Below, piece after piece: positions 21,981-33,512 of a DNA stretch of 64,000 nt; within the stretch, counting starts at the first letter, position 1, and each line of letters starts with the position of its first letter. The notes beneath the pieces were generated by a model, which did not search any database, was not told the DNA's origin, and worked only from the letters and a program-made list of their open reading frames with translations. This DNA comes from Apoda limacodes (Eukaryota > Arthropoda > Insecta > Lepidoptera > Limacodidae). The position numbers were made by a program, and so were the translations under genes. The stretch spans positions 4,432,001 to 4,496,000 of the forward strand of contig OX291562.1 in NCBI GenBank assembly GCA_946406115.1, read 5' to 3'.

Positions 21981-23344
21981 TCTAATTTCGGATTTTACTG
22001 CGACAACCTTTGGTGCACCACTTTGGGTTATGATTTTGTTGTATCATTAAATAGAGGTTATGTGTAACAGCAGCTCCGCCAGCGCTTGTAGCAGAGAGAC
22101 ATCAAGGTGATTCCCACTGGTAGCAGCTACGTTTTTTCTGATCCATTCAATTGTTTTGTATTATTCTTTCAGACCTTGATTTCCAGGTGCTTTTTCTTTA
22201 AGTCAAAATACGTTAAGAAAATTTAAAACCCCTATTACTTAAATAAAAGAAAGATATTTATAAACACATATCACCTTTAAGTATTTAAGTACCTTTGACC
22301 CTACTTGAAATAAACTACTTAATAAATATTACGCCTGAAAATCACTGAAGCAAAAAGGTAGCCAAGAAATATAAAGGCTATTCTGATATCCAGTAAAACC
22401 TTTTTCGGTTACATGATTTATGTTTCAGAGCTAAAAACATTTATACAAGAAAGAATATTAACACTCAAAGTAAAATATGTTCGTCATAAAATACATTCCT
22501 GAAGCAATTTCGTGTATTAAAGTCGTTTTCTTGAAGTAATATGTTTTCTTATTTCCTTCAATTCTTTATTTTACTAGATATTTTGTTTGATTTTTTTTAT
22601 TTTCTTACTTTGGTTCATTTCGAAGTTCAATACACAGGTACTACAAATAAATACAAAGATTTTTTTTTGTCTGTACAATTTATGTTTAATTTCAAGTATT
22701 TTTGTCTAAATCCCCGCCAGCATACGACCAAATTGAACCATCTGCCGACCAATTTAAACGGCACAAATCCTTTAAGCCTTATGTATGGAGCCAAACCCTT
22801 TTTTATTTCAATTACGTTAAAAGCTATCAATTTAGAATAAACGAGGTCTCAATACAAGACTTACAGCACCTTTTGCGTAGTAAAAAAAAACTTTCCGCCA
22901 TCGAAATACTTACATGTCATTGTGTATTAAGGGTGAAAGGCCATAGGCTTTTTGACTCGAGTTTATAATTCCCTTCCCGCCCGTGTTATACACAATGTTT
23001 TTCATCACATTTACGAGTAAATAAATAAAAATATCAGGTGACTAAATAAATAAAGTCACTAAAACACTATTGAAATGGCGAGAATAGAAAAGAGAAATAA
23101 TGAATAAAATAGTTTTGGCCAAAGTTAAAATTTGAATTTGCTCACTTGCCGTGTGCGCGTAGTTCATGTTTTGAACAGACCCTTTTATATATACTTGATA
23201 GAATGGGCGCGTCATTACCGCCCGTGAGTTTTGTGAATGTGTTCTAACTTTTAGGAAAGTAAAATTTAGGAAAGAAAAAGAAGAAAGTTAGAGTAATTAA
23301 GGTTTTAGCACCCCCTTTGCCTCAACGTAATGACACTATTTACG
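21981..23344. other. AT-rich stretch with unassigned overlapping frames
   Basis: Overlapping plus and minus frames at 22541-22968 (up to 99 codons) have no motif and are read as chance. No RNA or repeat recognised. Confidence 0.45.
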
Positions 23345-23510
23345 AGTAAGTGTGATGAAAAAGATTTGAGTTCTTCAAGTAGGAAATGATAACATGTCTA
23401 AATGATTGGCATGCGTGAGTGATACCTTTGATATTGCTTCCATAGTCTAACGGTAACCGCTTAATATCAGGCGAGCTGCAAGCTTGTGTGCCACCATAAG
23501 AAATAAGAAA
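23345..23510 (+). mobile_element. LINE-A 3' end, degraded
   Basis: Shows GAGTTCTTCAAG..., GTGAGTGATACCTTTG and ACCGCTTAATATCAGGCG ... GTGTGCCACC, a diverged form of the LINE-A 3' UTR. No poly-A tail is preserved. Confidence 0.65.
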
Positions 23511-23703
23511 TGCCATGTAGCTGTTCAATGACATTTTAATCTCCACATGTTTCTACTTACATACTTTAAACTACTAAGGCCAGATTAAAACGTACTATAT
23601 TTACATACTAAATAAGTGTTTTTTTATTTGCTTTTGCCAGCGGCTCAGCTCGTGCTAAATTCGGGTATTGGCATAGAATTTCTAAGGCAACTCCTCGGTT
23701 ACG

Positions 23704-24428
23704 GTAAGAAAGTTTTCTGTAGGAAGCTATAGTAAAAACGTTTGCTGTAGAAAGCTATAGTGAGAAAGTTTGCTGTAACAACCTATAGTATGAAAATTTG
23801 CTGTAGTAAGTCATAGTGAGAAAGTTTCCTGTAGCAAGCTATAGTGAGAAAGTTTGTTGTAGCAAGCCATAGTAAGAAAGTTTACTGTAGTAAACTATAG
23901 TAAGAAAGTTTGCTGTAGCAAGTTATAGTAAGAAAGTTTGCTGTAGCAAGCTATACTAAGAAATTTTGCTGTAGAAAGCTATAGATAGAAATTTTGCTGT
24001 AGCAAGCTCTAGTAATAAAGTTTGCTGTAGCAAGCTGTAGTGAGAAAGTTTGCTGTAGCAATCTACAGTAAGGAAGTTTGCTGTAGCAAAACTATAGTAA
24101 GAAACTTTGCTGTAGCAAGCTATAAATAAATAATTTTGGGCATTACATACAGCGCCGTCTGACCCCAAAGTAAGCAAAGCTTGTGTAATGGATAGCAGAC
24201 AGCGGATACTTTTTTTTTGTAAATACATACATATTATACATAAATACACCCAGACTCAAGACAGACACAAATGTTTTTTATCATATTACTGTTTGTCCAA
24301 TGCTGGAATCGAACCTACACCCTCTGCACAGCAGTCTGCCACACTACCAACTAGGCTGCGAGGGAGTCAAGCTACAGCAAGAAAGTTTGCTGTAGCAAGC
24401 TATAGTAATAAAGTTTGCTGTAGCTATA
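23704..24428 (+). repeat. 28-bp minisatellite, about 17 units
   Basis: Consensus unit begins GTAAGAAAGTTTGC and ends TGTAGCAAGCTATA. Fifteen units occupy 23704-24124 and two more lie at 24377-24428 beyond the SINE. Units differ by 1-5 substitutions with no spacer between them. The unit ends in a self-complementary TAGC..GCTA motif. Confidence 0.9.
24123..24367 (-). mobile_element. tRNA-derived SINE (SINE-1), full length
   Basis: Minus strand: A box region AGTTGGTAGTGTGGCAG, B box GGTTCGATTCC, a body with TTTGTGTCTGTCTTGAGTC, an A run, then ACACAAGCTTTGCTTAC and an (ATTT)-type tail on the left. CAAGCTA flanks both sides (24116-24122 and 24368-24374), a likely 7-bp target-site duplication. Same family at 58303-58509. 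Confidence 0.85.
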
Positions 24429-24621
24429 GTTATCTAAGTGAAACTGGGCTATAGTTATTCCTGCAGGAACTTCCTGGGATAAAAATTAGCCTATACCTAG
24501 TGAAGTATAGTCTCTACCTATGTCCTTCTCCGTCTCTTCACCTATCCCTGTGCAAAATTTCAGCTTAATTGTATGCTCTATTGCGACTCACTTTTGCATT
24601 ATTAATATTAAAGTATGGATG

Positions 24622-25455
24622 ATATTGATTGTATTCATGTCTATTAAAATATATAAGCAGTTGAAGTGTTTGATTTTTTACTAAAATTTGTTATCAGAAA
24701 CAATCTAAATTATTATTGTAATTTAAAAAAGTAGTATAATAAAAATCATTTTATTATTTATCTATTATTTCTTAACCTAAAATATTTGTTTTGTCTTTGT
24801 AAATATATTGGCACCGCGTGACAGTTCGCGTTTTTTATTACGTCAATAAACTCCACGCCATTAAGAATTGACAGCTTGTCTCAACATGAAAATGTCGAGA
24901 AACTCTACTCTTGACAAAAACAATACGTTTAGATAATGTGTTACTTTTTATTTACATTTCAATATTTAGGGAAAAATTACTTCATAATTGTTTTTATTTA
25001 TTCGACAGAAAACACGATAGAATACTAAAAAAGCAGAATTGAAAAAACTAACTGTCTTATCTTTACAATCATACGTACGGGATCAAGACATGGCATATGG
25101 CCAATGATAGTGTAGGTATGTGTCGCAGCCATCTGGGTTAATAAGCCAGTTCATTGGGCGCCTAGGCAGATCGTTAAGTATGGAAAAGAAATTATCATTA
25201 AACTGAACAGATTAATAAATCAAACTTGGCTGGAACGCTGCGCTCGCTTCGCTCGCTCCGCATCTACGTTTACAAAAGAGAAGCTGAACCTAACCCAACC
25301 TACATGAATTATACAGCGCGATTTCTGTTACTTTCAATACATTATTTCTGTTACATCATTGCATATGACATAATTTATAGATTTATTTATTTCGTCATTT
25401 AGCCTCATCATCATTAGATTCCAAGTTATTGTTCTAATTTTTAAAAATCTGATTT
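24622..25455. other. AT-rich spacer
   Basis: Contains the repetitive GC-rich word CGCTCGCTTCGCTCGCTCCG at about 25240-25262. No gene. Confidence 0.5.
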
Positions 25456-25868
25456 TTAGGGTTCCGTATCCAAAGGGTAATTAGCGAAACCCTATTACTA
25501 AGACATTGCTGTCCGTCCTTCCGTCTGTCCGTCTGTCATCAGGCTGTATCTCATGGACTGTGATAGACATTTGAAATTTCCACTAAATATGTATTTCTAT
25601 TGCCTATAGCGGCAAAGAATACTAAAAAACAAAATAAACAGAATAAAATAAATATTTAAGGGGGCTCCCATACAACAAACGTGATTTTTTTGCTCGACAT
25701 TGATAATGGCAACAGTTATCCGCTTGAGATATTCACAGAATATTTAGTTAAATAGTCACTTTAAAAATAAATAATTAAATTAAAATAAAACAAATATATT
25801 TTGCCGTTTTTATAGATAATGGGATAAACCGTTCATGCCCGAGTCCGACTCGCACTTGGCCGATTTTA
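25456..25868 (-). repeat. GGTTCCGTA dispersed repeat (minus)
   Basis: The left end is the inverted tail (AGGGTTCCGTATCCAAAGGG), then (GTCC)n, CAGGCTGTATCTCATGGAC and GGGGGCTCCCATACAACAA. The right end is the inverted head (GTCCGACTCGCACTTGGCC). Confidence 0.85.
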
Positions 25869-26952
25869 TTTTGATCTTGCTGAAGTATGTCTCATACATC
25901 GCTATTTCACTAGCGGCACCTCACAGTCTTCACTTAACAATTAGGAGGTTCCAACGCTAGTCGGCAGCACTTTTGAACGTGGATCTTTTGCAAATTGTAA
26001 ACAATTTATACATTATTTACCTAGCTTTTGCCCCCGGCTTTGCACAGATTTCGGTCATCGCGCGTCACCCACTGGATCAGAGGCAGTGTTGTTAGATAGG
26101 CTTACCTGCCTGCCTATCACGCATGAGGGCAGGACCAAAATCTGAAATAATGGTGTAGGTGTTCACAGCCACTGGTTACCCCCTGCGGGGATAAAACCGT
26201 AAAGATATACATACATACTGCTTACATAGAGACAATTAAATATAAGTTCTGTTTATGTAAGGTGAAACCACAAAAGATTTTATTAAGTAATAGTCCTACC
26301 ATATTTTATGATGGTCATAAAAAATAAATAAACTACCTGCTTCTATCAACTTAACAACTCCCAATTTAGCGATAAAAAGCGGGAAATACAGTGTATTTGA
26401 ACTCTTGCAGTATTAATATGTTTTTAACAGTTATCCCGTGACCAATCCTAACTTACTTCTTACAGTGTCTCTACAATTGGTAAAGGGGTATACTGTTTCG
26501 TCCCTGGTCTTTCATTTTACCATTTATTACTGCATATAAAACGGGTATTAACGACTTATGGGACATATATAAAACCACCTTAGTCCAAATACAATATTGT
26601 GCCAAAGGCAGTATTGCGGCTATGGGCTCACCAACTGTCACGCAGGACTAAAGTGGTTGGTGAAACATTTAGGTGTGGGTGTGTGTCCAGCCTCTTGTTA
26701 ACGCCTTCGTTGAATGAAAACCTTGATTTCATACCTATATATACAGGTCACTTCACACGGTGAACTGATAACTGATGGGGAAGATAGGTTCCCAAGTGGA
26801 GTGTACAGATCTGCGAATGCAGGGCGGCAAGAGGATAATACCTTCAATTTCATGATACCCCGATGCAGCTTTGCACGAATATTACACATATACCTATACC
26901 TACGTTTCAAGATATGTACCCACCTTCCACCGCGATCCACCTTTGTACAACT
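25869..26952. other. Spacer with a Lep-R 5' stub
   Basis: A short Lep-R start (TAGCTTTTGCCCCCGGC) lies at about 26022-26060. Two antisense 80-codon frames at 26698-26956 carry no motif. No gene called. Confidence 0.5.
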
Positions 26953-27835
26953 TTAAAAAACCGGCCAAGTGTTCATTATGTTAGATATCAACAACATACA
27001 TTTCTGTGCAGATGACAGAACTGCAGACGCTTATTACATGGGTCGTGCAAGCATCCCTTGTACCGTTGTGGAGGAAAAGCGTGAAGAACTTTTGTTTCAA
27101 ATCAAGACCACTCTGTCCAAAGTCTCTGACTAAAAACTTGGTCCAATTCAACCCTACTAAGAGACAAGTATACGTGTTCACTGCTAAGAAAACCCAATCA
27201 CTGTGGTCCCACAATTCTAGAACACTCTCCTGTCCATCTCCTAGACTCTAGGACCTAGAGCATTAGGATCCTTGGTGTTGACATCTCCAGCCATGTTCTC
27301 TTCCGATTCATTTGCAAGACAAGGTGAAGCTGGCGTCCAAAGAACTTGGTGTGCTCAACAGAACGAAGCAGTACTTCACGTCGAGGTAAAGGATGCTGCT
27401 TAATAAGTCTCAAGTTCGGTCCCATATGGAGAACTGCTACTATTTCTGGGCAAGCTGATATACGGGTGCACTCACCCGTATATCAGCTTGGCCCATTTGA
27501 CTCGCTTCAACGACGGGCTTTGAGAATTGTTGAAATTCCCAAAGTTGTTCCCTAACTCACTAGCGTTATCGAGCCCTTAAGTCTGAGGAAAGACAGGGAG
27601 GCCCTGTGTGTGTTCTAACGCTTTTACAATGGGATCTTTTCTGAGGAATTGTTCGAAATGATGCCCACGGCTACTTTCTACCATCGCACCGCTCGCCATT
27701 GGCAGGGAATTCATTCTCACACTTTAGAACCTAAATGGTCGCGTACAGTGCGGTTTCAGAGAAACTCCCTCCTGTGAACGCTTAGATTGTGGAATGAGCT
27801 CTTCTAAGGTTTTCTCTAACGACTACATTTTTTCA
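26953..27835 (+). pseudogene. LINE-A copy, RT palm to near C-terminus, decayed
   Basis: Starts abruptly after a 19-bp head of the GGTTCCGTA repeat (AAAAACCGGCCAAGTG). The frame gives MLDINNIHFCADDRTADA, where the ADD of the catalytic box survives. Then come EEKREELLFQIKTTLSKVSD and, much further on, the C-terminal LINE-A part (CSEELFEMMPTATFYHR type). Numerous stops. It retains the piece between the palm and the C-terminal domain that the larger copy at 29.5 kb has lost. Ends near TTGTGGAATGAGCTC. Contains the perfect palindrome at 27451-27490. Confidence 0.75.
27451..27490. repeat. Perfect 18-bp palindrome with 4-nt loop
   Basis: Left arm CAAGCTGATATACGGGTG, loop CACT, right arm exactly inverse. 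It lies inside the LINE-A copy. The corresponding site of the other copy (31574-31610) has only the right-hand version, so the left arm is an added inverted copy. Confidence 0.9.
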
Positions 27836-27840
27836 TTTTT

Positions 27841-28283
27841 AAAATTTAGAAGTTCCCGCGGGAATAACTATAATGTTTGTAACTGAATCCTGTCGCAACA
27901 GAGCATCCAATTGAGCTGAAATTTCCACAGAGATAGTTCAAGATAATATGGTGATGGACAAAGGCTACCAGAGTAACTATAGCCGGAAATTTGCATAGAG
28001 ATAGTTGAAGATACGGAGAAGGACATATGCTACTTTTTATGTTTCCACAGGAGTAACTTTAACCTAATTCAACGACAGAACCATAGCTGCATTAGTTCAA
28101 GGAGTTTTCGTAAGAATCCCACGCTGATAACCAAATTTAGAGTGGGCGGAGACGCGGGCCAAAGCTAGTTTGCAATAAGAAAAAAACATTTAAAATGCTT
28201 TTCTTACTTTTTTGTCAGTATCGAGTTTTCCGCCGTAAGTCAGTAATAGGGTGCCATTTGCACGCTTTATGTACGGAACCCTA
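27841..28283 (-). repeat. Lep-R copy (minus) plus GGTTCCGTA tail fragment
   Basis: Minus-strand Lep-R: right end GGCCCGCGTCTCCGCCCAC, left end AGTTATTCCCGCGGGAAC. The middle is partly duplicated (two 'GAGATAGTT.AAGATA' words). At 28245-28283 a plus-strand tail fragment of the GGTTCCGTA family (TGTACGGAACCCTAAA) follows. Confidence 0.7.
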
Positions 28284-28692
28284 AATATGACTAAGGAATA
28301 GAGATCGGCTGTAGTTTCTAGCTTAATTTTATTATATTTAATTTCCGGTATAACGCAGAACTGAATTTAAATAAGACTTGACAAGGTATTCCAATTTCCT
28401 TTGTAAGGATCGTGTTATAAATTGGAAATTTATTTTAGACACGTTCGGTCTTTCAAAAACAGTTTTACTATAAAGAAAAAATATTATTTCACTTGTAAAT
28501 AATATGGATATGATAACCCAAATAATGTATACAAGAAACTACTATAAAAATTAATGAAGATGTAACAGTAGAATTAACACAATTAAGATGATATATCGGT
28601 TATAAATAAAACCGTAATAAATAAACTATGTAATGCCTACAGCAGGTGGTCTCAACGCTATTTTACCCCTTAGTCCCTGGGTAGGACATGGG
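28284..28692. other. AT-rich spacer
   Basis: Nothing recognised. Confidence 0.5.
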
Positions 28693-28910
28693 ATAGTTTT
28701 TCCAAAAAATTTAAAAGATCCCGCGTGAATAACTATTACTGACCATAGACGAACTATAGCTTGCTATAGCAAACTTCATTAGTATAATTAAGGAGTTGTC
28801 GTAAAAACCCCACGCTGATAACCAAATAAGTTTGCAATAAAGAAAAACATTTGAAATGCTTGCTTTTCTTACTTTTTTGTCTTTATCGAGTTCTCCGGTG
28901 TAATAACGCA
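28693..28910 (-). repeat. Second Lep-R copy (minus), part of a local duplication
   Basis: Minus-strand Lep-R with TTGCTATAGCAAGCTATAG. Its right flank (AGTTTGCAATAAAGAAAAAC ... TTACTTTTTTGTCTTTATCG) repeats the flank of the previous copy at 28170-28232. Element plus flank were therefore duplicated about 680 bp apart. Confidence 0.65.
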
Positions 28911-29424
28911 AGTTGTGCTTAATGTAAAAAAATGTACTTAAGTAAATTTGTTATTTCAACAAGTATTGCCTAAAGAACTTGAATTAATTTGGAATTTCAG
29001 CATTGTATTCTAAATATGTGCTTCAATAGCCAAAGCTTTCTTTAAAGAGTATAATATAAAATCAATTTCATGTACCGAAGCCTCTAAAAAGATTTAATAT
29101 AAGAAATAAAATGTTGTACACTCAACAGATCCCTTCTATTCCTTACTAGAGCAGCGCTCTCAAAGTACTTATCCTACTAGCAGCCAGTGGACCGAACGAT
29201 CAGTTTGCTGCAGACATAAGCACATGATAATAAGAAATACGTGAGTAGTGTTGAGTAAACATCGTACGTTCCTAATAACTTTTTTAATTTTTTAATTTTA
29301 TAATTTATTCTTATGTTTAACTTACTATTTGACCCAAGAGACGTTCTTCTGCCTTATTTGTTCGTTTAATGTTTAATTATGTCTAGTCATGAGTAACAAC
29401 AAAGGGGACAGCATAAAAACCTCT
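28911..29424. other. AT-rich spacer
   Basis: No gene or repeat recognised. Confidence 0.5.
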
Positions 29425-29491
29425 TTAAGATAATACGATTCGTAGCGCCTCTTAGCGTGCTTCATACAAATGAATTTCGCACTTATTTTTC
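29425..29491 (+). mobile_element. Fragment of the fold-back MITE
   Basis: Resembles the left 66 bp of the MITE at 6902 (GCTTCATACAAATGAATTTC, CACTTATTTTT). It stops where LINE-A sequence begins, so LINE-A may have inserted into it. Confidence 0.55.
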
Positions 29492-29497
29492 CACCAT

Positions 29498-30409
29498 CAC
29501 CTCGAGACTGCGCAGCCGACCATCCTCTTTCTAACGGAGACGCAGATATCCTGCCCGGCCTACAAACTCGAGCACAATTTTTTGAGTCGCGCCTGTGTAT
29601 GTATGTTCGTCCGGGAGAATATCTGCTGTCGGCGACTTCATAGCCTTGAAGACAGGGACCTGTCGATATTGTGGGTGCGCGTAGATCATGGGGGCCACAC
29701 TCGTATCTATGCGTGCCTATACAGGTCTCATAGCGGTGACACGGACGTAACTCGACTCTTCACGTACCTGAGTTTGACGACTGACAAAGTTCTAGAGCAA
29801 TATCCCACAGCAGAACTAGTTATTTTGGGAGACTTTAACGCCCACCATCGTGAGTGGCTCAGTTCTCGAACCAATAACTATGCAGGGATATCTGCTCATG
29901 AATTTGCTCTGACCTATGGATTCTCTCAGCTGGTACTTTCTCCAACGAGAATACCAGATATAGAGGACCATACGAGCTCCTTACTGGACCTTCTGCTGAC
30001 TACACGTCTGGAAGGATACTCCGTCTCAGTGGATGCGCCTCTTGGCTCCTCGGACCACTGTCTCGTTCGGACTCAAATGTCATGCACACAACCCGATCCT
30101 TCTGGGCCAACTAATTGGCGTCGTGTGTGGCACTATAAGTCGGCAGACTGGGACGGATTGCGAGAATTTTATGCATCGTACCCGTGGAGGCAGCTCTGTT
30201 TTAGCTCAGATGATCCTGACGTCTGCACAGCTGCAGTCACTGAGACAATCCTCGCTGGTATGGAATGTTTCAATCCTAACCTGCGAGTAGCTGCCGGCGT
30301 CAAAAAACGACCGTGGTATAATAGGTCTTGCAGAGAAGCTAAAATTCTTAAGCAAACTGCGTATGAGGCTTGGACCACGGCTCGTAATAATAAGGATCCG
30401 AATAGTTAA
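29498..30409 (+). pseudogene. LINE-A endonuclease domain (large copy)
   Basis: Apurinic/apyrimidinic-like endonuclease of a CR1/Jockey-group LINE, which nicks target DNA for target-primed reverse transcription. In one frame: HHLETAQPTILFLTETQI at the start (its E in LTET is a catalytic residue), RVDHGGHTRIYACLYRSH, VILGDFNAHH (GDFN motif), LVLSPTRIPD and GSSDHCLVRT (SDH motif). The domain is open from about 29498, but the usual upstream ORF1 and the first endonuclease residues are missing, so the copy is 5'-truncated. The frame closes at AATAGTTAA (30404-30409). The expected continuation (LKRKLNAALRFSKKAIA) is in another frame, and the 43.8-45.8 kb copy has the same AATAGTTA junction. Unlikely to be functional. 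Confidence 0.85.
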
Positions 30410-32035
30410 AACGCAAATTAAATGCTGCTTTGAGGTTCAGTAAGAAAGCAATTGCCACAGCAAAATTCCAATTCATCGGCAAAATAGGTGGGCGACTTGC
30501 GAGCTATCCTTCTGGGAGTCGTGCTTTCTGGTCGCTTGCTAAAGCTGCCGAGGGGAACTTCTGCCAGTCATCGTTACCACCACTGCGAAAGACCGATGGT
30601 GACTTGGCCCATAGTGCAAAAGAGAAAGCCGATCTATTGGGCAGTCTCGAATATGAACGACGAAGGTGCTGTACCACCTACTTTACCGTGGTGCGGTAAG
30701 ACCATGCCGGAAATTTCTATAACACAGCGAGAGGTCCGGCGGGCGTTGTTTTCCCTAGACGTTCATAAGTCGAGTGGGCCAGACGGTATACCAGCAGTGG
30801 TGCTTAAGCAGTGTGCTCCTGAGTTATGTCCTGTACTCACGCGCCTCTTCGCCTTTCCTACCATACTAGGCAATTTCCGTCTTCATGGAAGACTGCGAAT
30901 GTGCACCCGGTGCCCAAAAAGGTTGATAGATCAGATCCATCGAAATACAGGCCTATCGCTATTACCTCTCTCCTCTCCAAGGTGATGGAGCGTGTGATCA
31001 ACACACAGCTTTTGAGATACCTAGAAAAACATGACCTGATCAGCGACCGTCAATATGGCTTTCGCCATGGTCGCTCTACTGGTGACCTTCTAGTGTATTT
31101 CACACACCGATGGGCACTAGCCATTGAGAGTCAGGGGGAGGCATTGGCATGTAGCCTAGACATAGCGAAGGCGTTCGATCGGGTCTGGCACCGGGGTCTT
31201 CTATCGAAGTTGCCATCTTACGGAGTGCCCGAGGGTTTGTGCAAATGGGTGGCAAGCCTTTTGTCCGGCAGACGCATACGAGCCGTAGTTGACGGTAGTT
31301 GCTCTCATAGCATGGACATTAATGCTGGTGTACCGCAAGGCTCTGTGCTGTCTCCTACGCTCTACTGCACATCAATGATATATTGGAGATTTACAACATA
31401 CATCGCTATGCAGATGACAGTACTGGAGACGTTTAATACACGGGCCGTGCAAGCATCCCTCGTTCTGTTGTGGAGGAAAAACGTGAAGAACTTGTGTCTC
31501 AAATCGAGATCGGTCTGTCCAAGGTCTCTGCTTTACAAGTCGCAAGTCCGGCCCCATATCGAGTACTGCTGCCATCTCTGGGTGGGTGCACCCGGATACC
31601 AGTTTGGCCCTTTTGACTCGGTTCAACGACGGGCTGTGAGAATTGTGGACGATCCCAAACTCACTTGCGGTATCAAGCCCCTAAGTCTGAGGAGAGACTT
31701 TGCCTCCCTGTGTGTGTTCTGTCGCTTGTACATTGGGTTGTGTTCTGAGGAATTGTTCGAAATGATGCCCACGGCTACTTTCTACCATCGCACCGCTCGC
31801 CATCGGCAGGGAATTCATTCTCACACTTTAGAACCGAAATGGTCGCGTACAGTGCGGTTTCAGAGAAACTTCCTCCCGCGAACGCTTAGGTTGTGGAATG
31901 AGCTCCCTGCCAAGGTTTTCTCTAAGGACTACAGTATGGGGTTTTAAAAAAAGAAGTTATTAGACGTCTGAAGGGTCGGCAAAGCGTGAGTGATGCCTTT
32001 GGTGTTGCAAGCTTTCATAGGCTGTTACCACTTCA
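30410..32035 (+). pseudogene. LINE-A reverse transcriptase (large copy), frameshifted and internally deleted
   Basis: Continuation of the endonuclease above. Recognisable in order: RFSKKAIATAKFQFIG, a short linker frame, SSGPDGIPAVVLKQCAPEL, then in frame 30826-31947 KYRPIAITSLLSKVMERV, QYGFRHGRSTGD, CSLDIAKAFDRVWH (first catalytic Asp) and NAGVPQGSVLSPTL. A 1-base shift near 31360 moves HINDILEIYNIHRYADDS (catalytic YADD at 31407-31418) out of frame. After LSKVS about 300 bp are missing compared with the 27-kb copy, and the sequence jumps to LLYKSQVRPHIEY. The C-terminal region RTLRLWNELPAKVFSKDYSMGF is intact. The 3' UTR is cut short and no poly-A tail is seen. Not functional. Confidence 0.85.
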
Positions 32036-32184
32036 ACACACCATTAGAATACTGGCTCGGACCAATAAATTAATAGAAAATTCGAGATAGAAATCTGGCA
32101 AAAACCGATTTGAACTGGAACAATATGCAGTGAATAATCCAAGTTAAGAAAGAATACGTTATACATGAATCAAGTAAGAACCAA

Positions 32185-32327
32185 CACACGTTGACGAACC
32201 TTTAAAAATCTTATACCTTCTTTGGTAAAGAATCCAATATTGTAGTCCTTAAAGAAAACCTTGGCATGAAACAAACCATACAAGTTCCTCTGAAACCGCA
32301 CTGTACGTGACCATTTAGGTTCTAATT
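32185..32327 (-). mobile_element. LINE-A C-terminal fragment (minus)
   Basis: Minus strand contains TGGTCACGTACAGTGCGG, CAAGGTTTTCTTTAAGGAC and GATTCTTTACCAAAGAAGG, a diverged LINE-A end lacking the 3' UTR. It points toward the large copy just upstream. Confidence 0.7.
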
Positions 32328-33339
32328 TATATTTATTACATGCGCAACGTAACGGTCTTTGTCAGTGCCGACTGAAAAATAAACCAAAAAAATATTTTAA
32401 TTCATATTTAAATATTTTCAACAATTCTATTGAAATAAAACCTCAAGTTCTCAGTTCGTCTATTTTCTACAATTATTCAGACAAGTAAAGTGCTTTAGTT
32501 ACGCTGAGAGCACGTGTGTTATAAAACATTGTACACAACTCAGCAAAAGTCAAGCTACATTTAATTCTCGTTATCAAAAAATATGATCAACACATGAATT
32601 TTACACTATTGTGCTTGTAAAATACATTTACTTTTAGCTTGAAAAGTAAAAGATATTTTGAAAAATAAAAGTAATGGCATTAATTAGTATAAATATATCT
32701 ACTATGAAGCCATAGATATGGCATGTATGATATATTTTCTTCAAAGACTAACCTTCAGGGAGTCATAAACGAAGAAAGATTTTTTCTATGTTGGTATGTA
32801 TTTATATTGTATTTCTTAATTCTATGAAATTTTTGTGTATTTGTAAGATTGATGTACTAGGACTTTATAATTCACTAGTTGTTTATAAATATATCTAAAC
32901 ATTCATTTGACTTCAATGGTGAAGTGGTGACTCCAAAAACCTTCGTTTTTATTTTTAAGTCTACGCGGATGAATCTGCGGGTATAAGCTAGTCTCTTTAT
33001 ATTGTTTTTTTTTATAATTATATGTTTAGAACTCGTACCTACGTTATTTGAATAAGTTCACTGGTAATAAAAAACTTTCGGCAGGTGTCGTGGGACACCC
33101 CGTTGGAATCTTTTTACGACATATTATGTACTAGATCAGTAATGAACATTTAGTGTGCTAATTAGACTTATGCGTAACGTGTTTTTACTACAAAAGGAAA
33201 TTGTTTTATTTGGTTAAAAAGCTTTGAAATTGCCTCTCCATGCGCTAATTCGATTCACACTTGCCGTTTTCGAATACAAAAACCTCCTTTAAGACCCAAT
33301 CTTTTCAAAACGGAAATGTAGCTCTTTCTATTTAAACAA
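32328..33339. other. AT-rich spacer with small repeat relics
   Basis: A SINE tail fragment at about 32858-32890 (ATGTACTAGGACTT) and a minus-strand Lep-R stub at 32945-32995 (CTACGCGGATGAATCTGCGG). No gene. Confidence 0.5.
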
Positions 33340-33512
33340 CTGTCATTCAAAATAAAATCTTGTTATCATTTATAATTTCTATAGATAAACTATTTGTTTA
33401 CAATCAATAATTGCCGAATATAGCCCGTACTAGTTTGACAAATGTCATCCAAAATAAATATCTTGATGAGATTTATCATTTCTGTACAGTAACTGGTCTA
33501 CAATCAACATTG
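33340..33512 (+). repeat. Tandem duplication, 2 x ~95-100 bp, diverged
   Basis: AACTGTCATTCAAAATAAA ... TGTTTACAATCAATAATTGCC (33340-33415) is repeated as AAATGTCATCCAAAATAAA ... GGTCTACAATCAACATTGAC (33438-33512) with about 20% difference. Confidence 0.7.

Larger units (their letters stand above)
23625..24621 (+). repeat. Lep-R copy with internal minisatellite and nested SINE
   Basis: 5' part CTTTTGCCAGCGGCTCAGC and GGCATAGAATTTC, 3' part GGGCTATAGTTATTCCTGC to CACTTTTGCATTATTAATA. The normally single AGTTTGCTGTAGCAAGCTA word of Lep-R is expanded into about 17 tandem 28-bp units, and a SINE is inserted in that array. Total about 1 kb against roughly 300 bp for an ordinary copy. Confidence 0.85.

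Noticed and set aside
23704..24428. Regular repeats resembling a CRISPR array
   Set aside because: The units are contiguous with no unique spacers, and the host is a eukaryote. It is a minisatellite.
29498..32035. Viral or retroviral polymerase
   Set aside because: The AP-like endonuclease upstream of the RT, the lack of protease, RNase H or integrase, and the 3' UTR type identify a non-LTR retrotransposon.
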